DNA of 64,000 bases from Brachybacterium ginsengisoli (GCF_002407065.1 NZ_CP023564.1:3889254-3953253); one strand, 5' to 3'. Shown: positions 1 to 13,238, numbered from the stretch's first letter. A program made the numbers and translations. The notes: generated by a model not told the origin, from the sequence alone.

Positions 1-1
1 G

Positions 2-559
2 GCCTCCGACGACGGCGGCGAGAGCAGCGATGACGCGGCCATGGATCCGGCCGCGAACCTCGTGGGCGCCGGCTGCGAGGACTACGCCGCGATGGTGCCC
101 GACGGCGCCGGCTCGGTGGAGGGCATGGCCCAGGATCCGGTCAGCGTCGCCGCCTCGAACAACCCCATGCTCACCACCCTCACCTCGGCCGTCTCGGGTG
201 AGCTGAACCCTGACGTGAATCTCGCCGACACCCTGGACGGCGACGAGTTCACCGTCTTCGCTCCGGTCGACGACGCCTTCGCGGCCGTTCCCGAGGCGGA
301 CCTCTCGGCCCTGGCCGCCGATTCCGACGCCCTCTCCGGCGTGCTGACCTACCACGTGGTGCCCGGTCAGCTCTCCCCCGACGAGGTCGCCGGCACCCAC
401 ACCACGGTGCAGGGCGAGGAGCTCGAGGTGACGGGCGAGGGCGATGACCTGATGGTCGACGGCGCCGCAGTGATCTGCGGCGGTGTGACGACCCAGAACG
501 CGACCGTCTACCTCATCGATACCGTTCTGATGCCGCCGAGCATGGCGGAACAGGGCTGA
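2..559 (+). CDS. Fasciclin-domain (MPT70/MPT83-like) surface protein, 5' end cut by window
   Basis: The reading frame is already open at the window edge, so the N-terminus (expected signal peptide or lipobox) is missing. The visible part begins with an acidic Ser/Asp linker and then a single FAS1 domain: the [15 protein letters not shown] block, the [11 protein letters not shown] block and a closing [11 protein letters not shown] strand. Two cysteines (GCEDY and VICGG) sit where MPT70-type proteins have a disulfide. Such proteins are secreted or lipid-anchored adhesion-like proteins. In mycobacteria the mpt83/mpt70 genes belong to the SigK regulon, and here an ECF sigma/anti-sigma pair follows immediately, which supports the same arrangement. 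The family call is firm; regulation by the neighbouring sigma factor is inference. Confidence 0.88.
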   Translation, partial: ASDDGGESSDDAAMDPAANLVGAGCEDYAAMVPDGAGSVEGMAQDPVSVAASNNPMLTTLTSAVSGELNPDVNLADTLDGDEFTVFAPVDDAFAAVPEADLSALAADSDALSGVLTYHVVPGQLSPDEVAGTHTTVQGEELEVTGEGDDLMVDGAAVICGGVTTQNATVYLIDTVLMPPSMAEQG

Positions 560-580
560 GCGGCGGGAGACTGCACTGTC

Positions 581-630
581 GCCCCGTCCGGGCGGTGAGG
601 GCTGAACGGTCCGCCACCGCCCGTCGGGGC
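581..630 (+). terminator. Hairpin after fasciclin gene
   Basis: The arms at 581-597 and 615-630 are complementary over about 15 pairs with a small bulge (GCCCCG then CGGGCGGTG). There is no T-run, as is common in actinobacteria. It separates the fasciclin gene from the sigma factor gene, but it lies close to the sigma factor start and could also act on its leader. Confidence 0.5.
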
Positions 631-649
631 TCCCATCGAAGGAGCCTGC

Positions 650-1279
650 ATGCCTCCCGAGCCCATCCCGGCCGAATCGGCGCGTGAGCGCCACGGCCCC
701 GAGCTGCGCCCTCTGCGCGGTGACGGGCCGGTCCCGGCCGCGCCCGCCGAGCTGCTGCACCGCGTCGCCCTCGGCGACGAGGAGGCGTTCTCGCGGCTGT
801 ACGACGACTCCGCCCCGATGCTGTTCGGCCTGATCCGCCGCGTGGTGCGGGACGTCGCGATCAGCGAGGAGGTGCTGCAGGAGGTGTTCGTGGAGATCTG
901 GCGGCAGGCCACCCGCTTCGACGCGCACCGCGGCTCCGCCCGGGGCTGGCTGTGCACCATCGCCCACCGCCGCGCGGTGGACACGGTGAGATCGAGCGAG
1001 GCGGCGCGTCGGCGGGACGACGCCGACGGGCGGTGGCGCCTCGAGGAGCAGGTCGTGGACGTCCAGGAGGAGGGGATCATGCGGGTCGAGAGCCAGCGAG
1101 TGGAGACGGCGATGCGAGCCCTGACGACCCTGCAGGCCGAGGCCATCCGGCTTGCCTATTTCGGTGGGTACAGCCACCGCGAGGTCGCGGCCCTGCTCGA
1201 CATCCCCGTCGGGACGGCGAAGACTCGTATCCGAGACGGGATGATCGTCCTGCGGGACAGGCTGGGGGTGACCTCATGA
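650..1279 (+). CDS. sigK: ECF RNA polymerase sigma factor, SigK-like
   Basis: This 209-residue protein has sigma-70 region 2 at about residues 49-90 (the RLYDDSAPMLFGLIRRVV and EEVLQEVFVEIW blocks) and region 4 at about 155-198 (LQAEAIRLAYFGGYSHREVA, then VGTAKTRIRDG). It would direct RNA polymerase to an alternative promoter set. The ATG follows a GAAGGAG ribosome site at normal spacing. Its stop overlaps the next gene's start by 4 nt (ATGA), and that gene encodes an RskA-type anti-sigma factor, so the two are translationally coupled. The SigK name rests on the RskA partner and the adjacent fasciclin gene. Other ECF groups that pair with RskA-like proteins remain possible. Confidence 0.87.
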   Translation: MPPEPIPAESARERHGPELRPLRGDGPVPAAPAELLHRVALGDEEAFSRLYDDSAPMLFGLIRRVVRDVAISEEVLQEVFVEIWRQATRFDAHRGSARGWLCTIAHRRAVDTVRSSEAARRRDDADGRWRLEEQVVDVQEEGIMRVESQRVETAMRALTTLQAEAIRLAYFGGYSHREVAALLDIPVGTAKTRIRDGMIVLRDRLGVTS

Positions 1280-2154
1280 GCGAGAACGAGCACGGCATGA
1301 CCGGCGCGTGGGCGCTGAACGCCCTGGATGCGGAGGAGCGCGAGCAGGTGCGGCGCTACCTCGCGAAGGATCCCGAGGCCGCCGCGGAGGCGCGCGCCTT
1401 CGAGGAGACCGCCGGAGAGCTGGCCACGAGCGTGACGCCCCTGGCCCCGCCGCCCGCGCTCAAGGCCGCGGTGATGGGGCGCATCGCGACCACCCGTCAG
1501 CTCTCGCCGCTGCCGGAGGAGGAGGATCCGGTCGTCGAGGACGCTCCGCCGTCCACCTCGACCCCCCCGTCCATCTCGACCCCCCCGTCCGCGCCGAGCA
1601 CCGCACCGCCGAGCACCGCACCGTCGGCGCAGGTCGTCCCCCTGGACCGGTACCGCGCGAGCGTGCGCCGCTCCCGCTGGACGGCGGCGGCCGCGGCCGT
1701 GCTGCTGGTGACCACGATCGTGGGTGCCGGGCTGTGGAACGCGGAGCGCACGGCGCAGCAGGAGGCGCGCGCCTCCCTCGAGGCGATGGCCTCCGAACAA
1801 GCCGTGAGCGACCAGGAGCGCGCGATGGTCTCCGCCATCATGTCGGCCGACGACGCCGCCCATCTCGCCGTGCCCGCCGAGAACGGCGGCTCGCTCGAGG
1901 TGATGTACTCCCGTGGTGAGCAGGCGATGATCGTGCAGCCCGTGGGCCTCCCGGAGCTGCCCCAGGACGAGACCTACCAGCTGTGGATGATCGACGCGTC
2001 CGGGGCGGCGAGCGCCGGGGTACTGGAGGACCCGGCCGCGCCGATGATGCGTCCGGGTGGGATCCCGGCGGGGTCCAGCCTCGGTCTCAGCATCGAACCG
2101 GCCGGCGGTTCCGCGCAGCCGTCGCCGACCGTGGTCGCGGTGGGTGAGCTGTGA
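1276..2154 (+). CDS. rskA: Anti-sigma factor, RskA family
   Basis: This 292-residue single-pass membrane protein has a cytoplasmic N-terminal sigma-binding domain (residues 1-75, with ALNALDAEEREQVRRYL typical of the family). A low-complexity Pro/Ser/Thr linker at about 90-120 is built from short repeats of STPPS and PSTAP. One transmembrane helix lies at about 136-154, followed by an extracellular RskA domain containing YQLWMIDASG. It would hold the upstream sigma factor inactive until regulated proteolysis. The start overlaps the sigma factor stop by 4 nt and fixes the reading. The family assignment is strong; the inducing signal cannot be read from the sequence. Confidence 0.88.
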   Translation: MSENEHGMTGAWALNALDAEEREQVRRYLAKDPEAAAEARAFEETAGELATSVTPLAPPPALKAAVMGRIATTRQLSPLPEEEDPVVEDAPPSTSTPPSISTPPSAPSTAPPSTAPSAQVVPLDRYRASVRRSRWTAAAAAVLLVTTIVGAGLWNAERTAQQEARASLEAMASEQAVSDQERAMVSAIMSADDAAHLAVPAENGGSLEVMYSRGEQAMIVQPVGLPELPQDETYQLWMIDASGAASAGVLEDPAAPMMRPGGIPAGSSLGLSIEPAGGSAQPSPTVVAVGEL

Positions 2155-3746
2155 TGGCCGAGAGGACCGGACCCTCGCGCCGCGGCGACGTGCCCCGACC
2201 ACTCGCTCGCTGGTCCGCTCTGTGCGGCGTCATCGCGGGGATCGTGCTGGCGGCGGTCGCGGAGGTCGCCTCGCTCGGCTTCGGCGCGGCCTCGGCACCC
2301 TTCGTGGCGGTGGGCGGGGCCTTCGTGGACATCGTCCCGCCGTCCGTGAAGGACCTGGTCATCTCGCTGTTCGGCACCTGGGACAAGGTGGTGCTGTTCG
2401 CGTCGATGATCGCCGTCTACGCCGCGGTGACCGCCGGGATCGGCCGGCTCGGCGCGCGACGGCGAGGGCTCGCCGGCGTGCTGCTGGCCGGCCTCGGCAT
2501 CGTCGCGATGGTCCTCGTGCTCACCCGCGCCCAGAACACGGCCCTCGACGTCCTGCCCACCCTGCTGGGCACGGCGCTCGCGGTGCCGGCCCTGCTGTGG
2601 ATGCTGCGCACCGTCGACGGTCTCGAGGAGGGCCCGGCGCCGGCGGCCGACGGGGAGCCGACCAGGGCATGGACCCGGCGCCGCGCCCTGGTCGGCGTGG
2701 GCGGCCTCGGGGTCGCGGCCGTGATCGCCGCCGGCGTGGCGCGCGGAGTCTCCGCGAGCAGGGAGACGGCGCGCCGTGCCGCGCAGTACGTGCTGCCCGC
2801 GCCCCGCCGCGCCGCAGACTCGATCCCGGCCGAGGCGCAGGTGGAGCTCGAGGGGATGCCGCCCTTCCTCACCCCGAACGGGGACTTCTACCGGATCGAC
2901 ACCGCCCTCGCGGTGCCGCGCGTGGATCCCACCACCTGGGAGCTGCGGGTCCACGGTCTGGTCGAGAAGGAGCTGCGCCTCACCTTCGAGGAGCTGCTCG
3001 CCGAGCCGATGATCGAGAAGCACGTGACGCTCACCTGCGTCTCCAATGCGGTGGGCGGGGACCTCGCGGGCAACGCCACCTGGCTCGGCCTGCCGGTCGC
3101 GACCCTGCTGGAGCGGGCCGGGGTGAAGGACGGCGCGGACATGGTCCTCTCCCGCTCGATCGACGGGTTCACGGCTTCCACCCCGCTCGAGGCTCTCACC
3201 GACGAGCGCGAGTCGCTGATCGCCGTCGGCATGAACGGCGAGCCGCTGCCGGCCGAGCACGGCTACCCGGTGCGGATGGTGGTGCCGGGACTGTACGGCT
3301 ACGTCTCGGCGACGAAGTGGCTCACGGAGCTCAAGGTCACCCGCTTCGCGGACGACGTCGCCTACTGGTCCACCCGCGGGTGGTCCGAGCGCGGCCCGAT
3401 CAAGATCGCCTCGCGCGTGGACGTGCCCCGTTCCTTCGCCGACCTCGATCCGGACCCCGACGGCGCGGTGATGCTGGGCGGGACCGCCTGGGCGCAGCAG
3501 CGCGGCATCGCCGCGGTCGAGGTGCGGATCGACGACGGGGAGTGGCGACCGGCCGAGCTCGGGGCCGAGGTCACCGCGGACACCTGGGTGCAGTGGTCGC
3601 TGCGCTGGGAGGACGCCGCTCCGGGCGAGCATACGGTCTCGGTGCGCGCGACCGACGGGGAGGGCGAGGTGCAGACCGATCAGCGGGCGAATCCCGCCCC
3701 CGACGGTGCCAGCGGCTGGCACTCGGTGCGATTCACCGTCACCTGA
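2151..3746 (+). CDS. Membrane-anchored molybdopterin-dependent oxidoreductase (sulfite oxidase family)
   Basis: The N-terminal 150 residues contain about four hydrophobic segments (roughly residues 22-45, 77-95, 105-125, 137-152), followed by a twin-Arg-like TRRRALVGVGG stretch. The remainder is an extracytoplasmic sulfite-oxidase-type Mo-pterin domain with the expected metal-ligand cysteine at about residue 296 (LTCVSNAVGG) and the GYPVRMVVPGLYGY block. A C-terminal Ig-like dimerisation domain ends in WHSVRFTVT. The electron donor cannot be deduced. The start is GTG at 2151 (4-nt overlap with the anti-sigma gene) or ATG at 2154 (TGATG coupling). Either way the gene is the third member of the sigma factor operon, which suggests co-regulation. 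Confidence 0.85.
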   Translation: MMAERTGPSRRGDVPRPLARWSALCGVIAGIVLAAVAEVASLGFGAASAPFVAVGGAFVDIVPPSVKDLVISLFGTWDKVVLFASMIAVYAAVTAGIGRLGARRRGLAGVLLAGLGIVAMVLVLTRAQNTALDVLPTLLGTALAVPALLWMLRTVDGLEEGPAPAADGEPTRAWTRRRALVGVGGLGVAAVIAAGVARGVSASRETARRAAQYVLPAPRRAADSIPAEAQVELEGMPPFLTPNGDFYRIDTALAVPRVDPTTWELRVHGLVEKELRLTFEELLAEPMIEKHVTLTCVSNAVGGDLAGNATWLGLPVATLLERAGVKDGADMVLSRSIDGFTASTPLEALTDERESLIAVGMNGEPLPAEHGYPVRMVVPGLYGYVSATKWLTELKVTRFADDVAYWSTRGWSERGPIKIASRVDVPRSFADLDPDPDGAVMLGGTAWAQQRGIAAVEVRIDDGEWRPAELGAEVTADTWVQWSLRWEDAAPGEHTVSVRATDGEGEVQTDQRANPAPDGASGWHSVRFTVT

Positions 3747-3767
3747 GCGGCGCGGAGCGGGCCGGGC

Positions 3768-5159
3768 TCAGCTCCGGGGCGTGCCCTTGACGCGCTCGTA
3801 CGCCGCGAGCGCGTCCCGTCGGGAGGCTCCGAGGTCCACGATCGGCGCGACCCGGTCCTCGCCCCCGGTCTCGACCACCCAGCGCCGCACGTAGCGGCGC
3901 TCGGGGTCGAACCGCTCCTGCTGCCGTTCGGGATTGAAGATCCGGAAGTACGGTGCCGCGTCGTCCCCGGTGCCGGCCACCCACTGCCAGTTGAACGGGT
4001 TCGAGGCCTCGTCGGCATCGACCAGCGTGTCCCAGAACCACTCCTCGCCGTGCCGCCAGTGCAGGCGCAGGTTCTTGGTGAGGAAGGACCCGACCACGAG
4101 CCGCACCCGGTTGTGCATCCAGCCCGTGCGCCACAGCTGCCTCATTCCCGCGTCGACCAGGTCGATGCCGGTGCGGCCCTGCTGCCAGGCACGGAGGTCC
4201 TCGGCGTCCTCCCGCCAGTCGAAGGCGTCGAACTGCTCGCGCACGTTGCGCGTGGCGAGATCGGGCAGGTGATGGAGCCGGTGCCAGGCGAATTCGCGCC
4301 ACAGCAGCTCGCTGCGGAAGGTCTCGGGGCCCTGTCCCCGCCCGAGCTCGAGGCTGCGGTGCCACACCTCGTGCGGGGAGACCTCTCCGAAGCGCAGATG
4401 CGGCGAGAGGGAGGAGGTGCCGGCGAGGGAGGGCCGGTCGCGGTCTGCGTCGTAAGTCTCGAGCACGTCCTCGAGGTCATCGAGTCGTTCCCGCGCTCCG
4501 GACTCCCCGGGGGTCCAGGTCTCGCGCAGCCCCGCGGCCCAGTCCGGCGTGGTGGGGAGGCCGCCACGGGCCGCCAGGACCTTCTCGAGATGCGCGTCCC
4601 GGCGCCAGGTGCCGAGGTCATGGCCTGCGGCGCGGACCGCGTCGGGCGGGCCGACGAGCGCCTGCGGGAGACCGGCGGGGGGCCGGGGCGGCGCCGACTC
4701 CCGGCAGGCGCGGGCGAAGGCGGAGTAGACCTTGTACGGCTGCCCGGACTGCGTGGCGACGGTCCACGGCTCGTGCAGCAGGTATCCGTCGCTGCTCTCG
4801 GCGCGCACTCCCGATGTCCGCAGCGCGCTCTTCAGCCGGGCGTCGACCTCGCGCCGGGGCAGGTGGTAACGGCGGTTCCAGAACACCGCTGCGGCCCCGG
4901 TCTCCCGGACCAGCTGCGGGATCACCACCTCCGGGTCGCCGCCGGCGAGGACCAGCGGGATGCCGTGATCGCGCAGCCTCGCGCCGAGGTGGGAGAGCGA
5001 ATGGTGCAGCCACCACCGTGAGGCGCCCCCGGGCTCCCTCACGCCGTCGATCCGCTCCTCCAGGTGGACGGCCATGACCTCGCCGGCCTCCGCGGCGGCC
5101 AGCAGCGCAGGATTGTCGTGGAGCCTGAGGTCGTCCCTCACCCACCAGATGGCGATCAT
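3768..5159 (-). CDS. phr: Deoxyribodipyrimidine photolyase
   Basis: This 463-residue protein has the N-terminal antenna-binding domain starting IAIWWVRDDLRLHDNPALL and a C-terminal FAD-binding helical domain. Diagnostic blocks are SSLSPHLRFGEVSP, LLWREFAWH, GMRQLWRTGWMHNRVR and DADEASNPFNWQWVAG. It repairs UV-induced pyrimidine dimers using light. The in-frame ATG at 5159 is preferred over an upstream one because the family begins at this Ile/Trp-rich strand. It converges with the molybdopterin gene across 21 bp, so the two must share termination signals. The subclass (CPD class I versus cryptochrome-like) is not settled, but the class I layout fits. Confidence 0.92.
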   Translation of the reverse strand: MIAIWWVRDDLRLHDNPALLAAAEAGEVMAVHLEERIDGVREPGGASRWWLHHSLSHLGARLRDHGIPLVLAGGDPEVVIPQLVRETGAAAVFWNRRYHLPRREVDARLKSALRTSGVRAESSDGYLLHEPWTVATQSGQPYKVYSAFARACRESAPPRPPAGLPQALVGPPDAVRAAGHDLGTWRRDAHLEKVLAARGGLPTTPDWAAGLRETWTPGESGARERLDDLEDVLETYDADRDRPSLAGTSSLSPHLRFGEVSPHEVWHRSLELGRGQGPETFRSELLWREFAWHRLHHLPDLATRNVREQFDAFDWREDAEDLRAWQQGRTGIDLVDAGMRQLWRTGWMHNRVRLVVGSFLTKNLRLHWRHGEEWFWDTLVDADEASNPFNWQWVAGTGDDAAPYFRIFNPERQQERFDPERRYVRRWVVETGGEDRVAPIVDLGASRRDALAAYERVKGTPRS

Positions 5160-5219
5160 CGTCCTGCACCCCTCGTCCACGGCCGCGGGTACACCCCGCA
5201 CGATCCGTAGCCTAGCTAA

Positions 5220-6035
5220 TCATCTGGGGCGTCGTCCCGGCAGTCCGTCAGATGCGATGAGCCCGTGCTCCGCGGCCAGCTCGTACAGGGCCTCCGGCTC
5301 GGCGGCCATCCGCGCGCACACCTCGGCGACTCCGCCCTGGAACCGGTCGTCGCCGGTGAGCACGCCGAGATCGTCGAACAGCTCCTGCTGCCGGTGACGC
5401 AGCGGGATCGGCCGGCCGTCGTGGGCGAGGACGCCCCAGCGGGAAGCGTAGACATCCGCGTGCGCAGGTCGCTGCCCGGTGGCGAGGGTGAGCGGGAACT
5501 GCTCGGCGCTGAGCCGGAGGCGGTCGTAGTTGGGCTCGGTCGCGTCGATCACGGCCAGCTGCTCGTCGTCGAACCAGGTCGCGACCAGCTCCATCCGCTC
5601 GCCGACGGCGCGGTACGGGGCTGCGGGCACGTATCCCGGGGCGGCGATGTGCGCGACATGGCCGACGGCCAGGTCGTGCACGGTGCAGCGTACGAACGGG
5701 GTGGGGGTGGCGACGACATCCCCTGCCCGGCGATACTTCCGGGCGATGGCCTGCGGGGTCTGGTTGGAGCCGACGGCGAGCACGAGCGTCCGCTCGGCCA
5801 GCGGGGCGACGCCCTCCGCTGCCAGGGCCTGCTCGATCGCCGCCAGGTCCACGAGCGCCTCGGCGAGCTGCTCGGTCGGCCCTGGGACGCCGACGCTCAG
5901 ATCGAGATCCACCACGCCGGACTCCAGCAGCAGCGCCGAGCGCACCGCGTCGCCCACCCACGGATAGTCCTGCGGGGCGAAGCCCGCTTCCGGTCCGACG
6001 GGGTGTGCGGGGGCGCTGGGCGCGGTGGAGGGCAT
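5220..6035 (-). CDS. Protein of unknown function with a gamma-glutamylcyclotransferase-like motif
   Basis: I do not recognise this 271-residue soluble protein with certainty. It contains LVLAVGSNQTPQAIARKY at about residues 84-101, then a region with conserved-looking histidines (VGHVAHIAAPGYVPAAPY) and AVIDATEPNYDRL. The GSN motif after a beta strand and the later acidic E-x-x-Y segment resemble gamma-glutamylcyclotransferase-fold proteins, but the match is weak. There is no signal peptide or membrane segment. The ATG at 6035 is chosen because upstream in-frame sequence is basic and runs into the divergent acetyltransferase promoter. It lies 60 bp upstream of phr on the same strand and may be co-transcribed with it. 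Confidence 0.65.
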   Translation of the reverse strand: MPSTAPSAPAHPVGPEAGFAPQDYPWVGDAVRSALLLESGVVDLDLSVGVPGPTEQLAEALVDLAAIEQALAAEGVAPLAERTLVLAVGSNQTPQAIARKYRRAGDVVATPTPFVRCTVHDLAVGHVAHIAAPGYVPAAPYRAVGERMELVATWFDDEQLAVIDATEPNYDRLRLSAEQFPLTLATGQRPAHADVYASRWGVLAHDGRPIPLRHRQQELFDDLGVLTGDDRFQGGVAEVCARMAAEPEALYELAAEHGLIASDGLPGRRPR

Positions 6036-6120
6036 CCCTCGACCATAGCGATCCCGCCCGCACCGTCCCAGCGTGCGGCGAGAACGCCCACACCACGCCC
6101 GACGGCGCAGAATGTCCTCC

Positions 6121-6561
6121 ATGACCTCCGCCCCCGCGCTCCCCACCGGCTACGAGTTCTCCGCCGACCCGGCCCGGATCGATGCCGAGCGGGTGCACCG
6201 CCTGCTCGTCGAGGGCGCTCACTGGGCGCGGGGGCGCGAGCGCGCCACGCAGGATGCGATCGTCGCGGCCTCCCGGAACTACGGCATCCACCATCTCGGC
6301 GGCGACGGCCAGATCGGCTACGCCCGGATCGTCACCGACGGCGGCACCTTCGCCTGGCTGGCCGACGTCATCGTCGACCCCGCCCATCGCGGCAGGGGCC
6401 TCGGCCGGGCCCTCATCGACGGGGTGCTCGCCGACCTCGAGCCGCTCGGACTGCGACGGATCGTGCTGAAGGCCTCCGACGACGGCCGCCCCCTCTACGA
6501 GCGCGCCGGCTGGACCCCGCTCGAGGGCCCGGAGGACTGGATGGAGCTGCGCCGCCCCTGA
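6121..6561 (+). CDS. GNAT-family N-acetyltransferase
   Basis: This is a compact 146-residue acetyltransferase. The acetyl-CoA-binding motif A is clear: FAWLADVIVDPAHRGRGLGR, with the R-G-x-G-x-G/A loop. It is followed by LIDGVLADLEPLGLRRIVL and a closing LYERAGWTPLE segment. The substrate cannot be read; the small GNAT group it resembles acts on amines or amino acids. An alternative ATG nine bases upstream (6112) exists and would add three residues. It is divergent from the unknown gene at 5220-6035 and 26 bp ahead of the YbaK gene, so an operon with that gene is likely. Confidence 0.85.
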   Translation: MTSAPALPTGYEFSADPARIDAERVHRLLVEGAHWARGRERATQDAIVAASRNYGIHHLGGDGQIGYARIVTDGGTFAWLADVIVDPAHRGRGLGRALIDGVLADLEPLGLRRIVLKASDDGRPLYERAGWTPLEGPEDWMELRRP

Positions 6562-6587
6562 CCACGTCCGGGGCCTACGCTGGAGGC

Positions 6588-7067
6588 ATGACCGAACAGC
6601 GCGCCACCGATGCCCTGAAGGCCTCCGGGCTCGACCACGAGATCACCCGGCACGGCCGGGTCGGCTCCCTCGCCGAGGCCGCCGCAGCACGCGGCGTCGA
6701 GCCGCGCGACATCATCAAGACCCTGGTGGTGCGCCGCGGGGACGGCGACTTCCTGTTCGTGCTGGTCCCGGGGGATCGGGAGATCTCCTGGCCCAAGCTG
6801 CGGGCGCTGCTCGGCGTGAACCGCCTGTCCATGCCGGACAAGGAGGTCGCGAAGGAGGTCACGGGCTACGAACGGGGCACCATCACCCCCTTCGGCTCGA
6901 CCACGGCCTGGCCGGTGATCGCCGACGGCGACCTGGCCGGGGACCCGCAGCGTCGGATCTCCCTCGGCGCCGGCGCCCACGGGGTCGCCATGACCGTCCC
7001 CGCGGAGGCCGCCCTCGCCCATCTCGGCGCCCAGGTCGCCGACGTCACCGAGCTCGCCGGTCACTGA
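6588..7067 (+). CDS. YbaK/EbsC-type aminoacyl-tRNA deacylase
   Basis: This 159-residue single-domain protein is of the YbaK/ProX superfamily, which hydrolyses mischarged tRNAs (typically Cys- or Ala-tRNA-Pro) in trans. Family landmarks are LDHEITRHGRVGSLAEAAAARGV near the start, the lysine in DIIKTLVVR, the FVLVPGDREISWPKLRALLG block, and GYERGTITPFG near the active-site pocket. The start follows a GGAGG sequence at good spacing. It probably shares a transcript with the preceding acetyltransferase. The exact specificity is not deducible. Confidence 0.88.
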   Translation: MTEQRATDALKASGLDHEITRHGRVGSLAEAAAARGVEPRDIIKTLVVRRGDGDFLFVLVPGDREISWPKLRALLGVNRLSMPDKEVAKEVTGYERGTITPFGSTTAWPVIADGDLAGDPQRRISLGAGAHGVAMTVPAEAALAHLGAQVADVTELAGH

Positions 7068-7124
7068 CTGCTCGGAGCTCCCTCCGCTGAACCCTCGACC
7101 CCGACCTCTCTGGAGAGCCTCACC

Positions 7125-7310
7125 ATCTTCCCTCGCAGCTTCCGCCTGATCGCCAGCGCCGTCGTCGTCCTGACCGGCGTGGCCCTGGTCGTCATCGCCG
7201 ACCGAGCGGGCACCATCCTCGCCCTGCTCCAGGTCGTGGTCGGCGTCTGCATGTTCGTCGAGGCCTACCGCTCGACGGAGAGGACCGGCACCGACCGCGA
7301 TGAGCCCTGA
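7125..7310 (+). CDS. Putative 61-residue membrane protein with apparent non-canonical start
   Basis: Just after the YbaK stop and in the same frame, an open stretch ends with TGA at 7308-7310. It encodes two hydrophobic segments: LIASAVVVLTGVALVVIA, then TILALLQVVVGVCMFVEAY, with a charged tail STERTGTDRDEP. This is a clear small membrane-protein pattern. No ATG, GTG or TTG precedes the first hydrophobic segment. A good ribosome site, GGAGAG at 7112-7117, stands seven bases before an in-frame ATC at 7125. I place the start there; CTG at 7110 or 7068 are alternatives. The strong terminator that follows supports a real transcript end. Confidence 0.5.
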   Translation: MFPRSFRLIASAVVVLTGVALVVIADRAGTILALLQVVVGVCMFVEAYRSTERTGTDRDEP

Positions 7311-7339
7311 CGGGGCCGCACCCGCCCCCGGAACGAGAA

Positions 7340-7370
7340 CGCCGGCGGACATCAGCGATGTCCGGCGGCG
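7340..7370. terminator. Bidirectional terminator between convergent genes
   Basis: Two 14-base arms (7340-7353 and 7357-7370) pair with a single mismatch around a 3-base loop. The hairpin sits between the small plus-strand membrane gene and the minus-strand DUF3566 gene, so it can serve both. Confidence 0.72.
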
Positions 7371-7385
7371 CTCCTCACAGCGGTC

Positions 7386-7988
7386 TCACTCGTCGGTGAA
7401 GGTCATCTTCAGTCCGCCCAGCAGCGCCGCCACCAGGTTGTAGAGGAAGGCCAGCAGGGTGCCGAGCGCCGTGATGATCACGACGTTCACCACGGCCACG
7501 ATGGTGCCGTAGCTGGTCATCTTCGAGAAGGTGAAGAACTCCATGAACGGCAGCGGGTCGCCGCCGTTGAGGTCGCGGCCCAGCTGATCGATCTGGCTCC
7601 AGAGCCCGATCGCCTCGACCAGGTTCCACAGCACGACCACGGCGACCACGGTGGCGATGCCGATCGCGATGGCGGCCAGGAAGGACAGCTTCATCACGGA
7701 GAAGGGGTCGAGCCGCGCCAGGGTGAGGCGCACGCGGCGCGGGCCGCGGCGCTCCGTCTCGGACGGGCTCGCGATCCCGGAGGTCTTCTTCGGGCTGCGG
7801 CTGGCGCCGCGTGCTGCGGAGCCCTTGCCGGCGCCGATCGACCTCTCGGAGGAGTCCTTCGCCTCGGAGGTCCCGGTCCTCGCGGACTTCTCCGCCGAGG
7901 ACGGGCTCTCCTTGAAGGCCGGGAGCGTGGACGTGGACTCCGCGGGGTCGGCGGACCCGCTGGTGGTCCTGGAGTCACTGGTGCTCAC
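7386..7988 (-). CDS. DUF3566 transmembrane protein downstream of gyrA
   Basis: This 200-residue protein has a disordered, Ser/Lys/Arg-rich N-terminal 80 residues. A DUF3566 domain follows, with the basic entry RRVRLTLARLDPFSVMKLSF, a first helix ending ATVVAVVVLWNLV, an extracellular loop and a second helix IVAVVNVVIITALGTLLAFLYN. It starts with GTG three bases after the gyrA stop, so it is translated from the gyrB-gyrA transcript. The same position is occupied by Rv0007 in mycobacteria. The function is unknown; a membrane role linked to the origin region or the cell envelope is a guess. Confidence 0.87.
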   Translation of the reverse strand: MSTSDSRTTSGSADPAESTSTLPAFKESPSSAEKSARTGTSEAKDSSERSIGAGKGSAARGASRSPKKTSGIASPSETERRGPRRVRLTLARLDPFSVMKLSFLAAIAIGIATVVAVVVLWNLVEAIGLWSQIDQLGRDLNGGDPLPFMEFFTFSKMTSYGTIVAVVNVVIITALGTLLAFLYNLVAALLGGLKMTFTDE

Positions 7989-7991
7989 GGA

Positions 7992-10808
<2,817 letters not shown>

Positions 10809-10895
10809 GGCGGGTGAGGCCTTTCAGGTAGGGCCGATGGTTCGAGGGGTCCCCGGGGGCGCGCGGGTGGACCGGCGCCGCGCCGGGGGCCGACG

Positions 10896-13130
<2,235 letters not shown>

Positions 13131-13232
13131 TCATCGCGCGCGCGTGCGCGCGTGAGCTGAGGCCGGTCCCGGCGAGAGCGCCGACGGCAGAAGTCCACGA
13201 GGACGTCGGGAGACGTCGGCCGAACCTCCCCG

Positions 13233-13238
13233 ATTCTA
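13233..13238 (-). promoter_or_regulatory. Candidate -10 element of the gyrB promoter
   Basis: The minus strand reads TAGAAT, close to the sigma-70-type TATAAT. A poor -35 candidate (TAGGTT) sits 17 bases upstream. This is the only AT-rich hexamer in the gap, so it is the likely gyrB-gyrA promoter. Confidence 0.4.

Noticed and set aside
7371..7385. Expected tRNA-Ile/tRNA-Ala genes downstream of gyrA, as in mycobacteria
   Set aside because: No cloverleaf sequence is present; the DUF3566 gene is followed only by a terminator.
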